Below, piece after piece: positions 1 through 8,535 of a stretch of 64,000 bases of DNA. Below the pieces are notes generated by a model. That model did no database searches, had not been told where the DNA came from, and worked only from the letters and a program-made list of their open reading frames with translations. This DNA is from Desulfonatronospira thiodismutans ASO3-1 (lineage in GTDB: Bacteria; Desulfobacterota; Desulfovibrionia; Desulfovibrionales; Desulfonatronovibrionaceae). Numbering within the stretch: the stretch's first letter is position 1; each line of letters begins with the position of its first letter. The stretch is taken from positions 248,001 through 312,000 of the forward strand of contig NZ_ACJN02000002.1 of assembly GCF_000174435.1 (NCBI RefSeq), read 5' to 3'. A program made the translations under genes and the position numbers.

Positions 1-805
1 GCTGATCCATGCCGTGATTGAATTCATTGGGCACCCGCACAGGACAAGAGGTGGCACAATCCCCGCAGCCCGTGCATTTCTTCCAGTCTACATAGGACTG
101 CTTGCGGCGGACCTTGACTGTAAAATTGCCGATGAAGCCCTCCACATCTTCCACTTCACTGTAGGTCATGAGCTTGATGTTGGGGTGGTTGGCCACATCC
201 ACCATAAGCGGGGTGAGAATACAGGCCGAGCAGTCATTGGTAGGAAAAGTCTTGTCTAACTGGGCCATAATGCCGCCGATGGACGGATCCTTTTCCACCA
301 GATAGGTGGTGTAGCCCATGTTGGCCAGTTCCAGGGCCGAGGAGATTCCGGACACTCCCCCGCCGATGACCATGGCCGCCGGGGTTACGTCCACGTACTT
401 TTCTTCCAGGGGTTTCAGCCTGGAAGCCTTGCCCACCGCGCTGGCCAGCAGCCTCATGGCCTTGTTGGTGGCTTCTTCAGGGTTGTCTGGGTGGACCCAG
501 CTGTCCTGGTCCCGGATATTGGCCATTTCAAAAAGGTACTTGTTCAGCCCTGCTGATTGCACCGCCGCCCTGAAAATGGGCTCATGGGTCCTGGGCGTGC
601 AGGCGGCAACCACCACCCTGTCCACCAGTCCCTCCCGGATATCCTGTTTGATCAGTTCCTGCCCGGAATCGGAACACATGAACAGGTCTTTGCGGGCTAC
701 AGACACTTCCGGCAGGGTCTCGGCAAAGGCCCTAACTGTTTCAATGTCAATGACTCCGGCGATGTTCGTGCCGCAATAGCACACATATACGCCAACTTTT
801 GCCAT
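1..805 (-). CDS. hdrA: HdrA-like heterodisulfide reductase subunit A (3' end beyond window)
   Basis: FAD- and Fe-S-containing subunit that routes electrons in heterodisulfide-reductase-type cytoplasmic complexes of sulfate reducers and methanogens. The 268 visible residues include a Rossmann GGGVSG motif (148-153), the cysteine pair in TNDCSAC (about 193-196) typical of HdrA, and a 4Fe-4S motif CTGCGDCATSCP from residue 244. The N-terminal part (1-130) is the thioredoxin-reductase-unlike extension of HdrA. The start at 805 follows AGGGGG eight bases upstream. The gene runs off the left edge, so partner subunits (HdrB/C, MvhD, Qmo) cannot be judged. QmoA is the main alternative. Confidence 0.88.
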   Translation of the reverse strand, partial: MAKVGVYVCYCGTNIAGVIDIETVRAFAETLPEVSVARKDLFMCSDSGQELIKQDIREGLVDRVVVAACTPRTHEPIFRAAVQSAGLNKYLFEMANIRDQDSWVHPDNPEEATNKAMRLLASAVGKASRLKPLEEKYVDVTPAAMVIGGGVSGISSALELANMGYTTYLVEKDPSIGGIMAQLDKTFPTNDCSACILTPLMVDVANHPNIKLMTYSEVEDVEGFIGNFTVKVRRKQSYVDWKKCTGCGDCATSCPVRVPNEFNHGMDQ

Positions 806-1347
806 GGTCTACCCCCTTGATTAAATAATACTTCCACTGGTTAAACCGTTCATAATACCTTGAGGGACAATTAAGCCGCAATAAGACCAGCTGATTATCC
901 CGGCCCAAGATTTTATGCTGCAGAACCTCCTTTATGCTACGAAACTGTTTTGCGTAACACGAGAATTTCATTGAGCTTTTAAGTCGACACTTGCTTCTTT
1001 CGTGAAAAAAAGTCCAATACATAATTTTAATGCAGCCACAACAAATGAATTACGGTTTTCAATAGAAAAAGGAGGATGAGGCAGGGGTAGCCATTCAGGG
1101 GGGCTCGGTGGTGATTACTGGCACCAGACCAGGGGACTGTCCCGCACTTATTTTTCCAACGCCAACAGCTGAAAATGTTTCATCAAAAAAATAAGTGCGG
1201 GACAGATACAAGAGATTGGAAACAGCTAATTTTTCTTGCCGAAAGTAACCATCTCAACCTTTGATCTTGCAAAGCCAAAGTTTTGGATTTAATTTAAGAC
1301 CTGAAAATGGCAGGTCATTTGCCAGTCAACCACAGGAGACTTTTATC
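806..1347. other. Intergenic region between hdrA and the AAA/nuclease gene
   Basis: No convincing gene. It holds the hdrA upstream region (806-1080, AT-rich, a plausible promoter zone without a box I can name) and a palindromic repeat element (1091-1205). The remainder up to 1347 is the leader of the divergent AAA ATPase gene. Confidence 0.5.
1091..1205 (+). repeat. Dispersed palindromic element, copy A
   Basis: It begins CCATTCAGGGGGG and continues with GGTGGTGATTACTGGCACC, both shared with the elements at 8451-8519 and, inverted, 51444-51613. Its right half is a perfect 19-bp inverted repeat (1137-1155 against 1187-1205) around a 31-base spacer. It looks like a MITE or REP-type mobile palindrome. 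The CCTGAATGG end seen in the other copies is missing here, so this copy is truncated or composite. Confidence 0.7.
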
Positions 1348-2946
1348 ATGGCCCGTTTTTTTAACAATGCCGGTCCTGTCAAGCCTGAAATCCACTATAC
1401 CATTGATCCTCTGCAGCGGGTGGATTGGGAGGAGATTTCCGGTTACATTGATCAGCAGCGCTACTTTGTTCTGCATGCACCCAGGCAGACCGGCAAGACC
1501 AGCACCCTGCTGGCCATGATGAAGGCTATCAATGAAAAGGGCCGCTACCATTGTGCCTATGCCAATATTGAAGGGGCCCAGGCAGCCAGAGGTGACGAGA
1601 CCAAAGGCATTCCGGCGGTTTGCGATGCTCTGGCAGACTCTGTGGAGCTCTATACCGACCACGCTGACCTTAAATCCTGGTATAGAAGCAATAAACAGGA
1701 AATTTCCCCTCAACACCTGCTAGCTTCTGTTCTTAGACAGTGGGCCATCATTTCCTCCAGGCCTGTAGTCCTCCTGCTGGATGAAGTGGATGCCCTCGTA
1801 GGAGACACCCTCATATCTCTTCTACGTCAGATCCGCTCCGGTTATGCCCAGCGACCCGAGGCTTTTCCCCAGAGCATAATTCTCTGCGGAGTCAGGGATG
1901 TGCGCGATTATCGCATCCATCAGGCAGGCGGGGAAATCATCACTGGCGGCAGTGCCTTTAATATTAAATCCGCATCTATTCGCATGGCCAATTTCACCAT
2001 GGAAGAGGACCAGGACCTATGGCTGCAGCACACAGAAGAGACCGGCCAGGCGTTTGAAGAAGATATCTTTCCAGAACTGTGGGAGGATACCAGGGGCCAG
2101 CCCTGGTTAGTGAATGCTCTTGGCCATGAAGTGACCTGGAAAATCACGGCCTCCAGGGACCGGACCAGAAAAATCATCCTGAACGATTATCTGCAGGCCC
2201 GGGAAAATCTGATTCTATCCAGGGCCACCCATCTGGACCAGCTGGCGGACAAGCTGCGCGAGCCCCGGGTGCACGGGGTAATTGCCCCTTTGCTGGCGGG
2301 TGAGGAAACCTTATTGCAAGTTCCGGATGACGATCTGCAGTATGTGAAGGACCTGGGGCTTATCAATCTTCGTCCCAGTCTACACATATCCAACCGCATC
2401 TACAGGGAGGTCATCCCCAGAGAACTTACCTGGCCGGTGCAGACCATGATCAGCAACCAGGAAACAGTCTGGTATGTAAAAAAGGACAACAGCCTGGACA
2501 TCCATAAGCTTTTATCTGCCTTTCAGCAGTTTTTCCGGGAGCACAGCGAGATATGGGAAGAGGGATTTGATTACAGGGAAGCTGCTCCCCAGCTTCTGCT
2601 TCAGGCCTTTCTGCAAAGGATTCTTAACGGCGGGGGCAGGCTCCTGCGTGAATACGGCCTTGGCCGTAAACGCACAGACCTGATCATTGAATGGCCTCTG
2701 GATCCGCAAAAGAACATGTATGGACCTCTGCAGCGGGTGGTGATTGAGCTCAAGATATTGAGGGGAGACCTGGAAAAGACCATTCAGACAGGTCTGGAAC
2801 AGACAACGGATTATGCTGACCGGGCAGGCGCGGACGAAGCCCACCTGATTATCTTTAACCGGGACAGGAATGTTTCCTGGGATGATAAAATCTTCAGGCT
2901 CGAAAAAATCTACAAAAATAGAAACATCACTGTCTGGGGAGCCTGA
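1348..2946 (+). CDS. AAA-type ATPase with C-terminal PD-(D/E)XK nuclease-like domain
   Basis: Protein of 532 residues. The N-terminal ATPase has a Walker A APRQTGKT near residues 44-51 and a Walker B LLLDEVDAL near 135. The C-terminal 90 residues carry RTDLIIEW followed by VVIELK, the D...ExK pattern of PD-(D/E)XK nucleases. This matches the AAA-ATPase-like/DUF1703 type of stand-alone ATP-binding proteins, whose role is unproven but which are common in accessory regions. The start at 1348 is chosen because AGGAGA lies eight bases upstream; a longer frame from 1261 lacks such a site. It stands alone. Confidence 0.8.
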   Translation: MARFFNNAGPVKPEIHYTIDPLQRVDWEEISGYIDQQRYFVLHAPRQTGKTSTLLAMMKAINEKGRYHCAYANIEGAQAARGDETKGIPAVCDALADSVELYTDHADLKSWYRSNKQEISPQHLLASVLRQWAIISSRPVVLLLDEVDALVGDTLISLLRQIRSGYAQRPEAFPQSIILCGVRDVRDYRIHQAGGEIITGGSAFNIKSASIRMANFTMEEDQDLWLQHTEETGQAFEEDIFPELWEDTRGQPWLVNALGHEVTWKITASRDRTRKIILNDYLQARENLILSRATHLDQLADKLREPRVHGVIAPLLAGEETLLQVPDDDLQYVKDLGLINLRPSLHISNRIYREVIPRELTWPVQTMISNQETVWYVKKDNSLDIHKLLSAFQQFFREHSEIWEEGFDYREAAPQLLLQAFLQRILNGGGRLLREYGLGRKRTDLIIEWPLDPQKNMYGPLQRVVIELKILRGDLEKTIQTGLEQTTDYADRAGADEAHLIIFNRDRNVSWDDKIFRLEKIYKNRNITVWGA

Positions 2947-3302
2947 CACTGAGGACAAGTGACTGAGAAACCTGCGGGGTACAGGCGAGGCTTCGGCAGT
3001 TGCGCATCCCCTTTATTCCGGGGAAAACTCCCCTTTAAGGGCGGTAACTGTTTTTTCAGGCATCAGGATGTGAGCCTGACTCAGGTGCAGTTCAATTTCC
3101 GGAGTTTTGTTTATGATAATCATGTAGGAGTTTCCTTAGTACCCGCCGCACATGATGCGTTGTGTTATTTCGATATGAGTCCTATGTTGATGGGTGCGAA
3201 TGATTTGAATGAATCGCGTTTTGTGCAAGGTTAACGAGAAAGGATGATCTTGACATCCCCCTTTTTTTTGCTGCTGCATCAATTTGTTTAAGGGTCATCT
3301 TA
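2947..3302. other. Convergent intergenic region, no supported gene
   Basis: An open frame at 2959-3234 has no recognisable protein signature. A short GGGGA/TCCCC hairpin at 3020-3033 followed by three Ts could be a weak terminator for the upstream gene. Nothing else is visible. Confidence 0.4.
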
Positions 3303-4450
3303 TCAGGCAGTGATAATCTCTCCATGCCACAAACGATTCAGAAAGTCCTCCCAATGTATAGCCTGGATGTTTCCCTGCCGGGTGGCAACCCCGTCCTGGC
3401 TGATCAGAAAGAAATCCTGATATATCCCTTCCTCGGCCAGCGCTTTCAGACCCTTGAAATCCTTGGGCGTAACCCGCTCAGTTGCCTTTACTTCAACTGC
3501 TGTAGTTTCTCCAATGAGAAAATCCACTTCATGGCCATGAGTGGAGCGCCAGTATGTTAAAGGAAGTTTTGTCCTGCTGTAGTTCAGGTACGCCCTGATT
3601 TCCATGCCGATAAAATGTTCAAAACTTTTGCCATATAAATCCGAGTTGCGATCAAGGGACCTGGTGCCTGCAAGGGTGTGAACAAGCCCAGGATCAAAAA
3701 AATAAAACTTGCCGGATTTGATTGCCTTTCTTTTTCTGGACTCAGTCCAGGCGGGCAAGAAAAAACCTACCAGAGTGTCTTCCAAAAAACCGACATGTTC
3801 CCTGACAGTTGACGCTGGCACCTGACAGTCATTGGCAAGCTTGGTGAAATTAATCACTTCCCCGCTGGACAGAGCCATCGATCGCAGAAAACGGGTAAAA
3901 GGCGGCAGGTTGCGAACCAGTCCTTCGGCCATTACTTCTTCTTTCAGGTAAGTATTGACGTAAGCGTCAAGCTCTTCTTCCGGAAAATCGCTGAGATAGA
4001 CAGCCGGCAACCCACCATAACGCAGATACTGATCCAGATCAAAATTCGGCGCTTCTTTCCATGTCAGGGGAAACAGCTTTGCCTCCCAGACGCGTCCGGC
4101 AAGAAGATTGGCCTGTCCTCTGCGGAGTTTCCTGGCACTGCTGCCCGTTAACAGAAACCTGATCTGCCGTCTTTCAATGAGCCTGTGGACTTCATTTAGT
4201 AATTCCGGGATGCGCTGAATTTCGTCAATAACGATTAGCCGGTGACCCCGGGCATCAACGATGGATTCCAGATCATGTGGTGCTGCGGACAACCTTAAAA
4301 AAAACCGTGAGTCGAGAAGGTCGATAATTGTTGCTGCTCCGGATAATTGCCGCTCGACCAGGGTTGATTTCCCTGTGGCCCTGGGACCGAACAGGAAGAA
4401 GGAATTTTTTCCAACAATTTTTTTAGATCGATTAAGCGCTCTATTTGCAT
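3303..4450 (-). pseudogene. DUF4143-family ATPase with one frameshift near the N-terminus
   Basis: AAA_14 + DUF4143 protein: an ATPase followed by a DNA-binding/nuclease-like C-terminal region. From ATG at 4450 the first 15 codons (MQIERLIDLKKLLEK) are in one frame. The Walker A (GPRATGKST), Walker B (LIVIDEIQRIPEL) and everything to the stop are in the -1 frame. The shift falls in a run of six T on the + strand (4415-4420). One missing base would restore a normal protein of about 380 residues. It could be a real mutation, a sequencing error, or ribosomal slippage on the A-run. The C-terminal EVDFLI...AVEVKAT is a PD-(D/E)XK-like signature of the family. Confidence 0.78.
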
Positions 4451-4485
4451 ATCACAACCTCGATGATTTTCCGTATATATGACAA

Positions 4486-4735
4486 TTGAGCTGTGAATTT
4501 TCCGAAGTTCAACTCAAAATACATGTCTTCTTGGAAAAATGTTCTCATTTTTTTCTTCGGATAGGCGACTGCCAGGTCCTGGACAAATGGCTAAAGGACA
4601 GAAAAGAACGTATGCTGACCCGTGGACGAGATCAAGAAATACTACAGAGTTGTCACGGCCGTAATCAAAACCGCTGAAATCCAGAAGGAACCTGAGAATG
4701 TTTATCTGGAAGCAAAAAAGAGGAGTGGGGCGTAG
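4486..4735 (+). pseudogene. Remnant of a restriction-modification enzyme C-terminus
   Basis: The translated stretch DCQVLDKWLKDRKERMLTR (about 4567-4623), followed in another frame by DEIKKYYRVVTAVIKTAEIQ (from 4625 to a stop at 4733), is the typical C-terminal tail of type ISP or related DNA methyltransferase/helicase restriction proteins (pattern LDKWLKDRK...). The rest of the gene is absent and a frameshift separates the two parts. It is a dead fragment. Confidence 0.5.
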
Positions 4736-4889
4736 CGTGGTGGTGTAACTTTTATTAAATCCCCAGATGGCCGCTCCAAGGGCTCCAGCGAAGTCCTGAT
4801 CAGGAGGGGTGAGGATATCTGAGACAATTATTTCCTGCAAAAGACGAATTATGCAAGGTTTGTGAGCCACGCCCCTGCAAAGAGCAAAA

Positions 4890-5022
4890 GTATCTGTTCA
4901 GCGCTTTGGATGTGGCATGGGGACTGGCTCTTCAGTCACACCTGAAGCGTGATTGTCCCAGGAAATGAGTTCTTTTGAGCGTAAAATGATGCTCAGGTGG
5001 GTCCCGAAGTGCCTGTTCCCCG
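4890..5022 (+). mobile_element. Degenerate MITE, second copy of the element at 14008-14158
   Basis: It starts GTATCTGTTCAGCGCTTT, the terminal inverted repeat of the 14-kb MITE with one change. It then follows that element (read on its minus strand) through GGCATGGGGACTGGCTCTTC and AAAATGATGCTCA to GTGCCTGTTCCCC. The distal terminal repeat is not recognisable, so this copy is eroded at one end. Confidence 0.7.
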
Positions 5023-5066
5023 GGCCGGTTTCTTAAACCCTTGCCATCTACAAGACCATCGTCTCA

Positions 5067-5579
5067 TTACCTGGGTGGTGCACAGATGCCTGGAAAAATC
5101 TCTCTCAATGTCTTCTGGTCCAGGACTTCATGCAGGGGGACATCCAGATCATGAATTGAGGGCGGTTCCTGGTCTTCAGCCCGGCCGGCCTGTTCAGGCT
5201 CTTCCCTGCTGTTCTGAGATTGGCTTGAAGGAGGTATAGCTTTGCCCCGTGCCGGGTCAGGCCTCATGTTCATGTTGTTCTTAATCCAGTTGTCTGTTTC
5301 ATCGTGGGTACCCAGAAACAGAAAAATGAACCAGTCCTTTTCCTTGACCGCAACCATCCTGTGACCGTCTACCAGCTGAAACTTGATGCAGTTTTTAATC
5401 CTGGCCTCACCGTCCCGGCTGAGCTTGATGCGCAACTCATGGTCCAGATGGTTTTTATCCGCCAGGCTGCTGATGATCTCCCGGGCCTGGCGGGCGGCTA
5501 TTGCGGATTTGTTCCCTTCGCTGTCCATCCTGTCCATTTTCTTGTAAAACTGCACCGGATCATGGATTATGGCGGCCAT
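5067..5579 (-). CDS. RelE-superfamily toxin-like protein with long C-terminal extension
   Basis: Protein of 170 residues. Residues 20-100 resemble RelE/ParE-fold mRNA interferases: helical IAARQAREIISSLAD, a basic strand ARIKNCIKFQLVDGHRMV and the end WFIFLFLGTHDETDNWI, close to the usual VGTHDxxDRW. The last 70 residues are charged and proline-rich and not typical of RelE. GGGAGG sits upstream of the start at 5579. There is no adjacent antitoxin, so it may be an orphan toxin, or act with the degraded restriction genes near it. Confidence 0.6.
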   Translation of the reverse strand: MAAIIHDPVQFYKKMDRMDSEGNKSAIAARQAREIISSLADKNHLDHELRIKLSRDGEARIKNCIKFQLVDGHRMVAVKEKDWFIFLFLGTHDETDNWIKNNMNMRPDPARGKAIPPSSQSQNSREEPEQAGRAEDQEPPSIHDLDVPLHEVLDQKTLREIFPGICAPPR

Positions 5580-5681
5580 GCAAGCCTCCCTGCCTGGACT
5601 TGGCAATAAGAATTATGCTTATCAAGCTAAGCCTTACAGCCCCAGTGCTGTAAGAATACGCGCAGAAAGTAATTTTTTGTG

Positions 5682-5715
5682 GCAAGACCCGGATGTCAGC
5701 ACACCCGGGTCTTGC
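5682..5715 (-). terminator. Hairpin downstream of the rhodanese gene
   Basis: Perfect 11-bp arms GCAAGACCCGG (5682-5692) and CCGGGTCTTGC (5705-5715) with a 12-base loop, 12 bases after the stop of the rhodanese lipoprotein. No T-run follows on the minus strand, so termination strength is uncertain. Confidence 0.5.
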
Positions 5716-5726
5716 TGTGCCTGCTC

Positions 5727-6176
5727 TTACGGGAAAACTACGTCTTCAGGAAACTCATCATTATAAGCTTCCTGGCCGCCTTCAAGAATCAGCAGCCTAT
5801 CTTCATCGATGCCATGGTCCATGAGATAATCACAGGGCCTGGTGGCACCACTCCCGCCTCTTGGGCAAATGACTACGATATCTGCATCAGTGCCCCTGAC
5901 CTTATCCAGGACCGGTTCCAGCTTGGCATAATCTTCATCTGACTCCAGAGGTCTGGCGAAAGTGGGTATGGCTTGAGGCAGATACCCTGACTCCCACTCT
6001 TCTTCAGTCTGAGAGCTGAAAACCACCAGTGAACCCTGCTCAACCTCTCCGGCATCCAGCCTTTCCTTCAGCTCTGCCGGGGAAATATAGTTGTAGCTGT
6101 CATCCTGAGTACAAGCTGTAGCTACAAATGCCAGAAAAACAACCAAACAGAATTGTGCCCATAAACATTTTCTCAT
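5727..6176 (-). CDS. Rhodanese-like lipoprotein
   Basis: Protein of 149 residues with a lipoprotein signal peptide (MRKCLWAQ, hydrophobic core, lipobox FVATAC near residue 22). It would be lipid-anchored in the periplasm. The rhodanese fold follows. The active loop CPRGGSGATR carries the catalytic cysteine, and the ESGYLPQAIP stretch corresponds to the family's GHIPGA region. It probably moves sulfane sulfur. The start at 6176 is set by GGAGG five bases upstream; a longer frame to 6236 lacks a signal peptide. It is monocistronic. Confidence 0.82.
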   Translation of the reverse strand: MRKCLWAQFCLVVFLAFVATACTQDDSYNYISPAELKERLDAGEVEQGSLVVFSSQTEEEWESGYLPQAIPTFARPLESDEDYAKLEPVLDKVRGTDADIVVICPRGGSGATRPCDYLMDHGIDEDRLLILEGGQEAYNDEFPEDVVFP

Positions 6177-6598
6177 TATGCCTCCATATTCAGAAATTAA
6201 AAAAATTACGGCTGCCTGCCTGCACAAGTTGTTCATATCTTGTGGAGAACATATAAATCACCTGCAACAGCCTTAACATAAAGCATTAAGTTTTAGTTTA
6301 TATCCACAGCAAAAGAGTATGTCTAATAGATAATTTCTATCATACAAGACAGATTGTATTGCTTTTATCTATACGCTTTGATTTTGCTGTATTTTCGGTC
6401 CAACTATGATTTCTTCACGTGCCGTAGCAAGATATTATAGATTTTTTTGATACAAAACAGGTCAAACTATTTGAATTAACAATTTGACTGCTGATTTTTT
6501 AAGAGTAAATTTACCCGGTTGCTGAATTCTTAATAATTATTGCCTTGATTATCCATGCAGGGTGCAGACATCCGACAAATTTACAAGAGGTACTTTCC
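6177..6598. other. AT-rich divergent intergenic region
   Basis: It separates the divergent rhodanese and TVP38/Fe-S genes. It is markedly AT-rich and must hold both promoters. I see no convincing -35/-10 pair, riboswitch or repeat. Confidence 0.45.
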
Positions 6599-8431
6599 AT
6601 GTCTAAAAACCTTACAAAACTGCTGATCCTGGCTGTCATCGCCTCCATTGTGGCCGCCTATTTTCTGCTGGACATTCATGCCCACCTGACCCTGGACAAC
6701 ATCAGGGCTTCCAGGGCCGAGTTTGAAACCCTGCTGGAAGAGCGCTTCCTGACTGTGCTGGGGATTTATCTCCTGGTATACATGGTAGTGGTAAGCCTGA
6801 GCCTGCCTGGCGCACTTCCTCTGGGACTTCTGGCCGGAGCTATGTTCGGGGCCATAACCGGAACCATAATCGTCTCCTTTGCCAGTACCATCGGGGCGAC
6901 CATGGCCTGCTTCCTGTCGCGCTACCTGCTCCGGGACTGGGTCAAAAGCAGGTTTTCCGGGTTTATTGAGGCTGTGGACAGGGGGGTGCAGAAAGAGGGG
7001 GCCCTGTATCTTTTTACAATGCGCATGATTCCGGTGATTCCCTTTTTCATAATCAATCTGGCCATGGGCATCACTTCCATACGCCTGCGGACCTTTTTCT
7101 GGGTTTCCCAGCTGGGCATGCTCCCTGGCACCTTTGTCTTTGTAAACGCCGGAAGTCATCTGGGACGCATCCAGTCCACCGAGGACATATTCTCTCCAGG
7201 ACTGATCATCTCCCTGGCCCTTATCGGGATTCTGCCACTGGCAGCCAAAAAAATTGTGGGTATTTTAAAAAAGAAGTACGGCTCCCAGGAAGACCATTCA
7301 GAGTTATCCGTTCCGGTAACCAACCCTGCGGTATCTTTTGCGCCGCAGGGCATGCCTTCAGAGTCTCTGATCCACCTGGCCGAGGCCAACCAGCAGGGAT
7401 GCAGCAGGTGCGAGGTCTGTGTTTCACAGTGCGAGTTTCTGAAAAAATACGGCATGCCCGGGGATATCGCCCAGGGAATCCTGGATGGGAAAAACAGCAC
7501 TGACCCCTTCGAATGCAGCCTGTGCGATCTGTGCGGGGCCATCTGCCCGGAAAAACTCTCTCCCGCGGATATGTTTCTGGATATGCGCCGTCAGGCAGTG
7601 CAGGAAGAAACTGTAGACCTGTCCCGCTATTCACCCCTGCTTAAGTTTGAAAAACTGGGTCATTCCAACCTGTTGTCCAGATATCCCGCGCAAAAGGCAC
7701 ACACTGTTTTTTTCCCGGGATGTGCTCTGCCCGGAACCAGACCGGAAATCACCTGGAGGATCTACCAGGAACTTAAGAAAGCCTTGCCCAGTCTGGATAT
7801 GGTCCTGGACTGCTGCCACAAACCTTCCCATGACCTGGGGCGCGATGATTTTTTTCACAAGAATTTACAGGAAATCATGGGGAAGCTGCGTGACCTGGAG
7901 GTCAAAGAAATCCTGGTGGCCTGCCCCAACTGTTTCAAGGTGCTAAATGCCTACGCCGAGGATTTCAAAGTCAAGACAGTTTACCAAGTCATGGCTGAAG
8001 AGAACAGTTTTCAAGAGGTTGAAAAGCCGGGGAGGCTGGCAGTACATGACCCCTGCCCTCTGCGTTACCAGGACGGCATCCAGGATGCAGTGCGCCGGCT
8101 TCTTAAGGCCAGGGGGATTGAAATAAGCAAAATGAAAAACTCCGGCAAAAAGACATTGTGCTGCGGTGAAGGCGGGGCTGTCGGCTTTCACAATCCCGGG
8201 TTTGCCAGGACCTGGAGCCTCAAGCGCAAAAAAAGAGCCGGGCAGGACATGATGGTCACCTACTGCGCCGGTTGCGCCGGTTTTCTCAGCAGGCAGGGTC
8301 CCACCATACATCTGGCGGACGTACTTTTTGAACCTGAAAAGGCCTTGGCCGGCAAGAGCAGGGTGTCCAGAACCCCCATGACCTACTTAAACCGCATCCT
8401 GCTCAAAAGGCGGCTGGGCAAAAAAGGATAA
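6599..8431 (+). CDS. TVP38/TMEM64 membrane domain fused to CCG-type Fe-S oxidoreductase
   Basis: Protein of 610 residues. Residues 1-215 form a SNARE-associated/VTT (TVP38, DedA-like) membrane domain: an N-terminal helix, LPGALPLGLLAGAMFG, and RMIPVIPFFIINLAMG. Residues 265-330 hold two cysteine clusters (CSRCEVCVSQC and CSLCDLCGAICP) like the ferredoxin domain of GlpC/HdrC. Then come two CCG domains (FFPGCALPG...CCHKP; HDPCPLR...CCGEGG...CAGC), as in HdrB/GlpC/LldE. The start at 6599 follows AAGAGG. The fusion suggests electron transfer between quinone or thiols and an Fe-S centre at the membrane; substrate unknown. Confidence 0.85.
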   Translation: MSKNLTKLLILAVIASIVAAYFLLDIHAHLTLDNIRASRAEFETLLEERFLTVLGIYLLVYMVVVSLSLPGALPLGLLAGAMFGAITGTIIVSFASTIGATMACFLSRYLLRDWVKSRFSGFIEAVDRGVQKEGALYLFTMRMIPVIPFFIINLAMGITSIRLRTFFWVSQLGMLPGTFVFVNAGSHLGRIQSTEDIFSPGLIISLALIGILPLAAKKIVGILKKKYGSQEDHSELSVPVTNPAVSFAPQGMPSESLIHLAEANQQGCSRCEVCVSQCEFLKKYGMPGDIAQGILDGKNSTDPFECSLCDLCGAICPEKLSPADMFLDMRRQAVQEETVDLSRYSPLLKFEKLGHSNLLSRYPAQKAHTVFFPGCALPGTRPEITWRIYQELKKALPSLDMVLDCCHKPSHDLGRDDFFHKNLQEIMGKLRDLEVKEILVACPNCFKVLNAYAEDFKVKTVYQVMAEENSFQEVEKPGRLAVHDPCPLRYQDGIQDAVRRLLKARGIEISKMKNSGKKTLCCGEGGAVGFHNPGFARTWSLKRKKRAGQDMMVTYCAGCAGFLSRQGPTIHLADVLFEPEKALAGKSRVSRTPMTYLNRILLKRRLGKKG

Positions 8432-8450
8432 AAAGGCCTTTTATTCGTAA

Positions 8451-8519
8451 CCATTCAGGGGGGCCTCGGTGGTGATTACTGGCACCGGGCCGGTTCCGGC
8501 GTCCCACCCCCCTGAATGG
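8451..8519 (+). repeat. Dispersed palindromic element, copy B
   Basis: The outer arms CCATTCAGGGGGG (8451-8463) and CCCCCCTGAATGG (8507-8519) are perfect inverted repeats. The interior shares TCGGTGGTGATTACTGGCACC with copy A. It sits between two convergent genes and its hairpin could also serve as a bidirectional terminator. Confidence 0.8.
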
Positions 8520-8535
8520 GTACCATCAGTCTACT

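Noticed and set aside
747-1022. Minus-strand 91-codon frame upstream of hdrA
   Set aside because: It overlaps the hdrA start and has no family-like sequence or ribosome binding site.
2959-3234. 91-codon plus-strand frame after the AAA ATPase
   Set aside because: No ribosome binding site and no protein-like composition.
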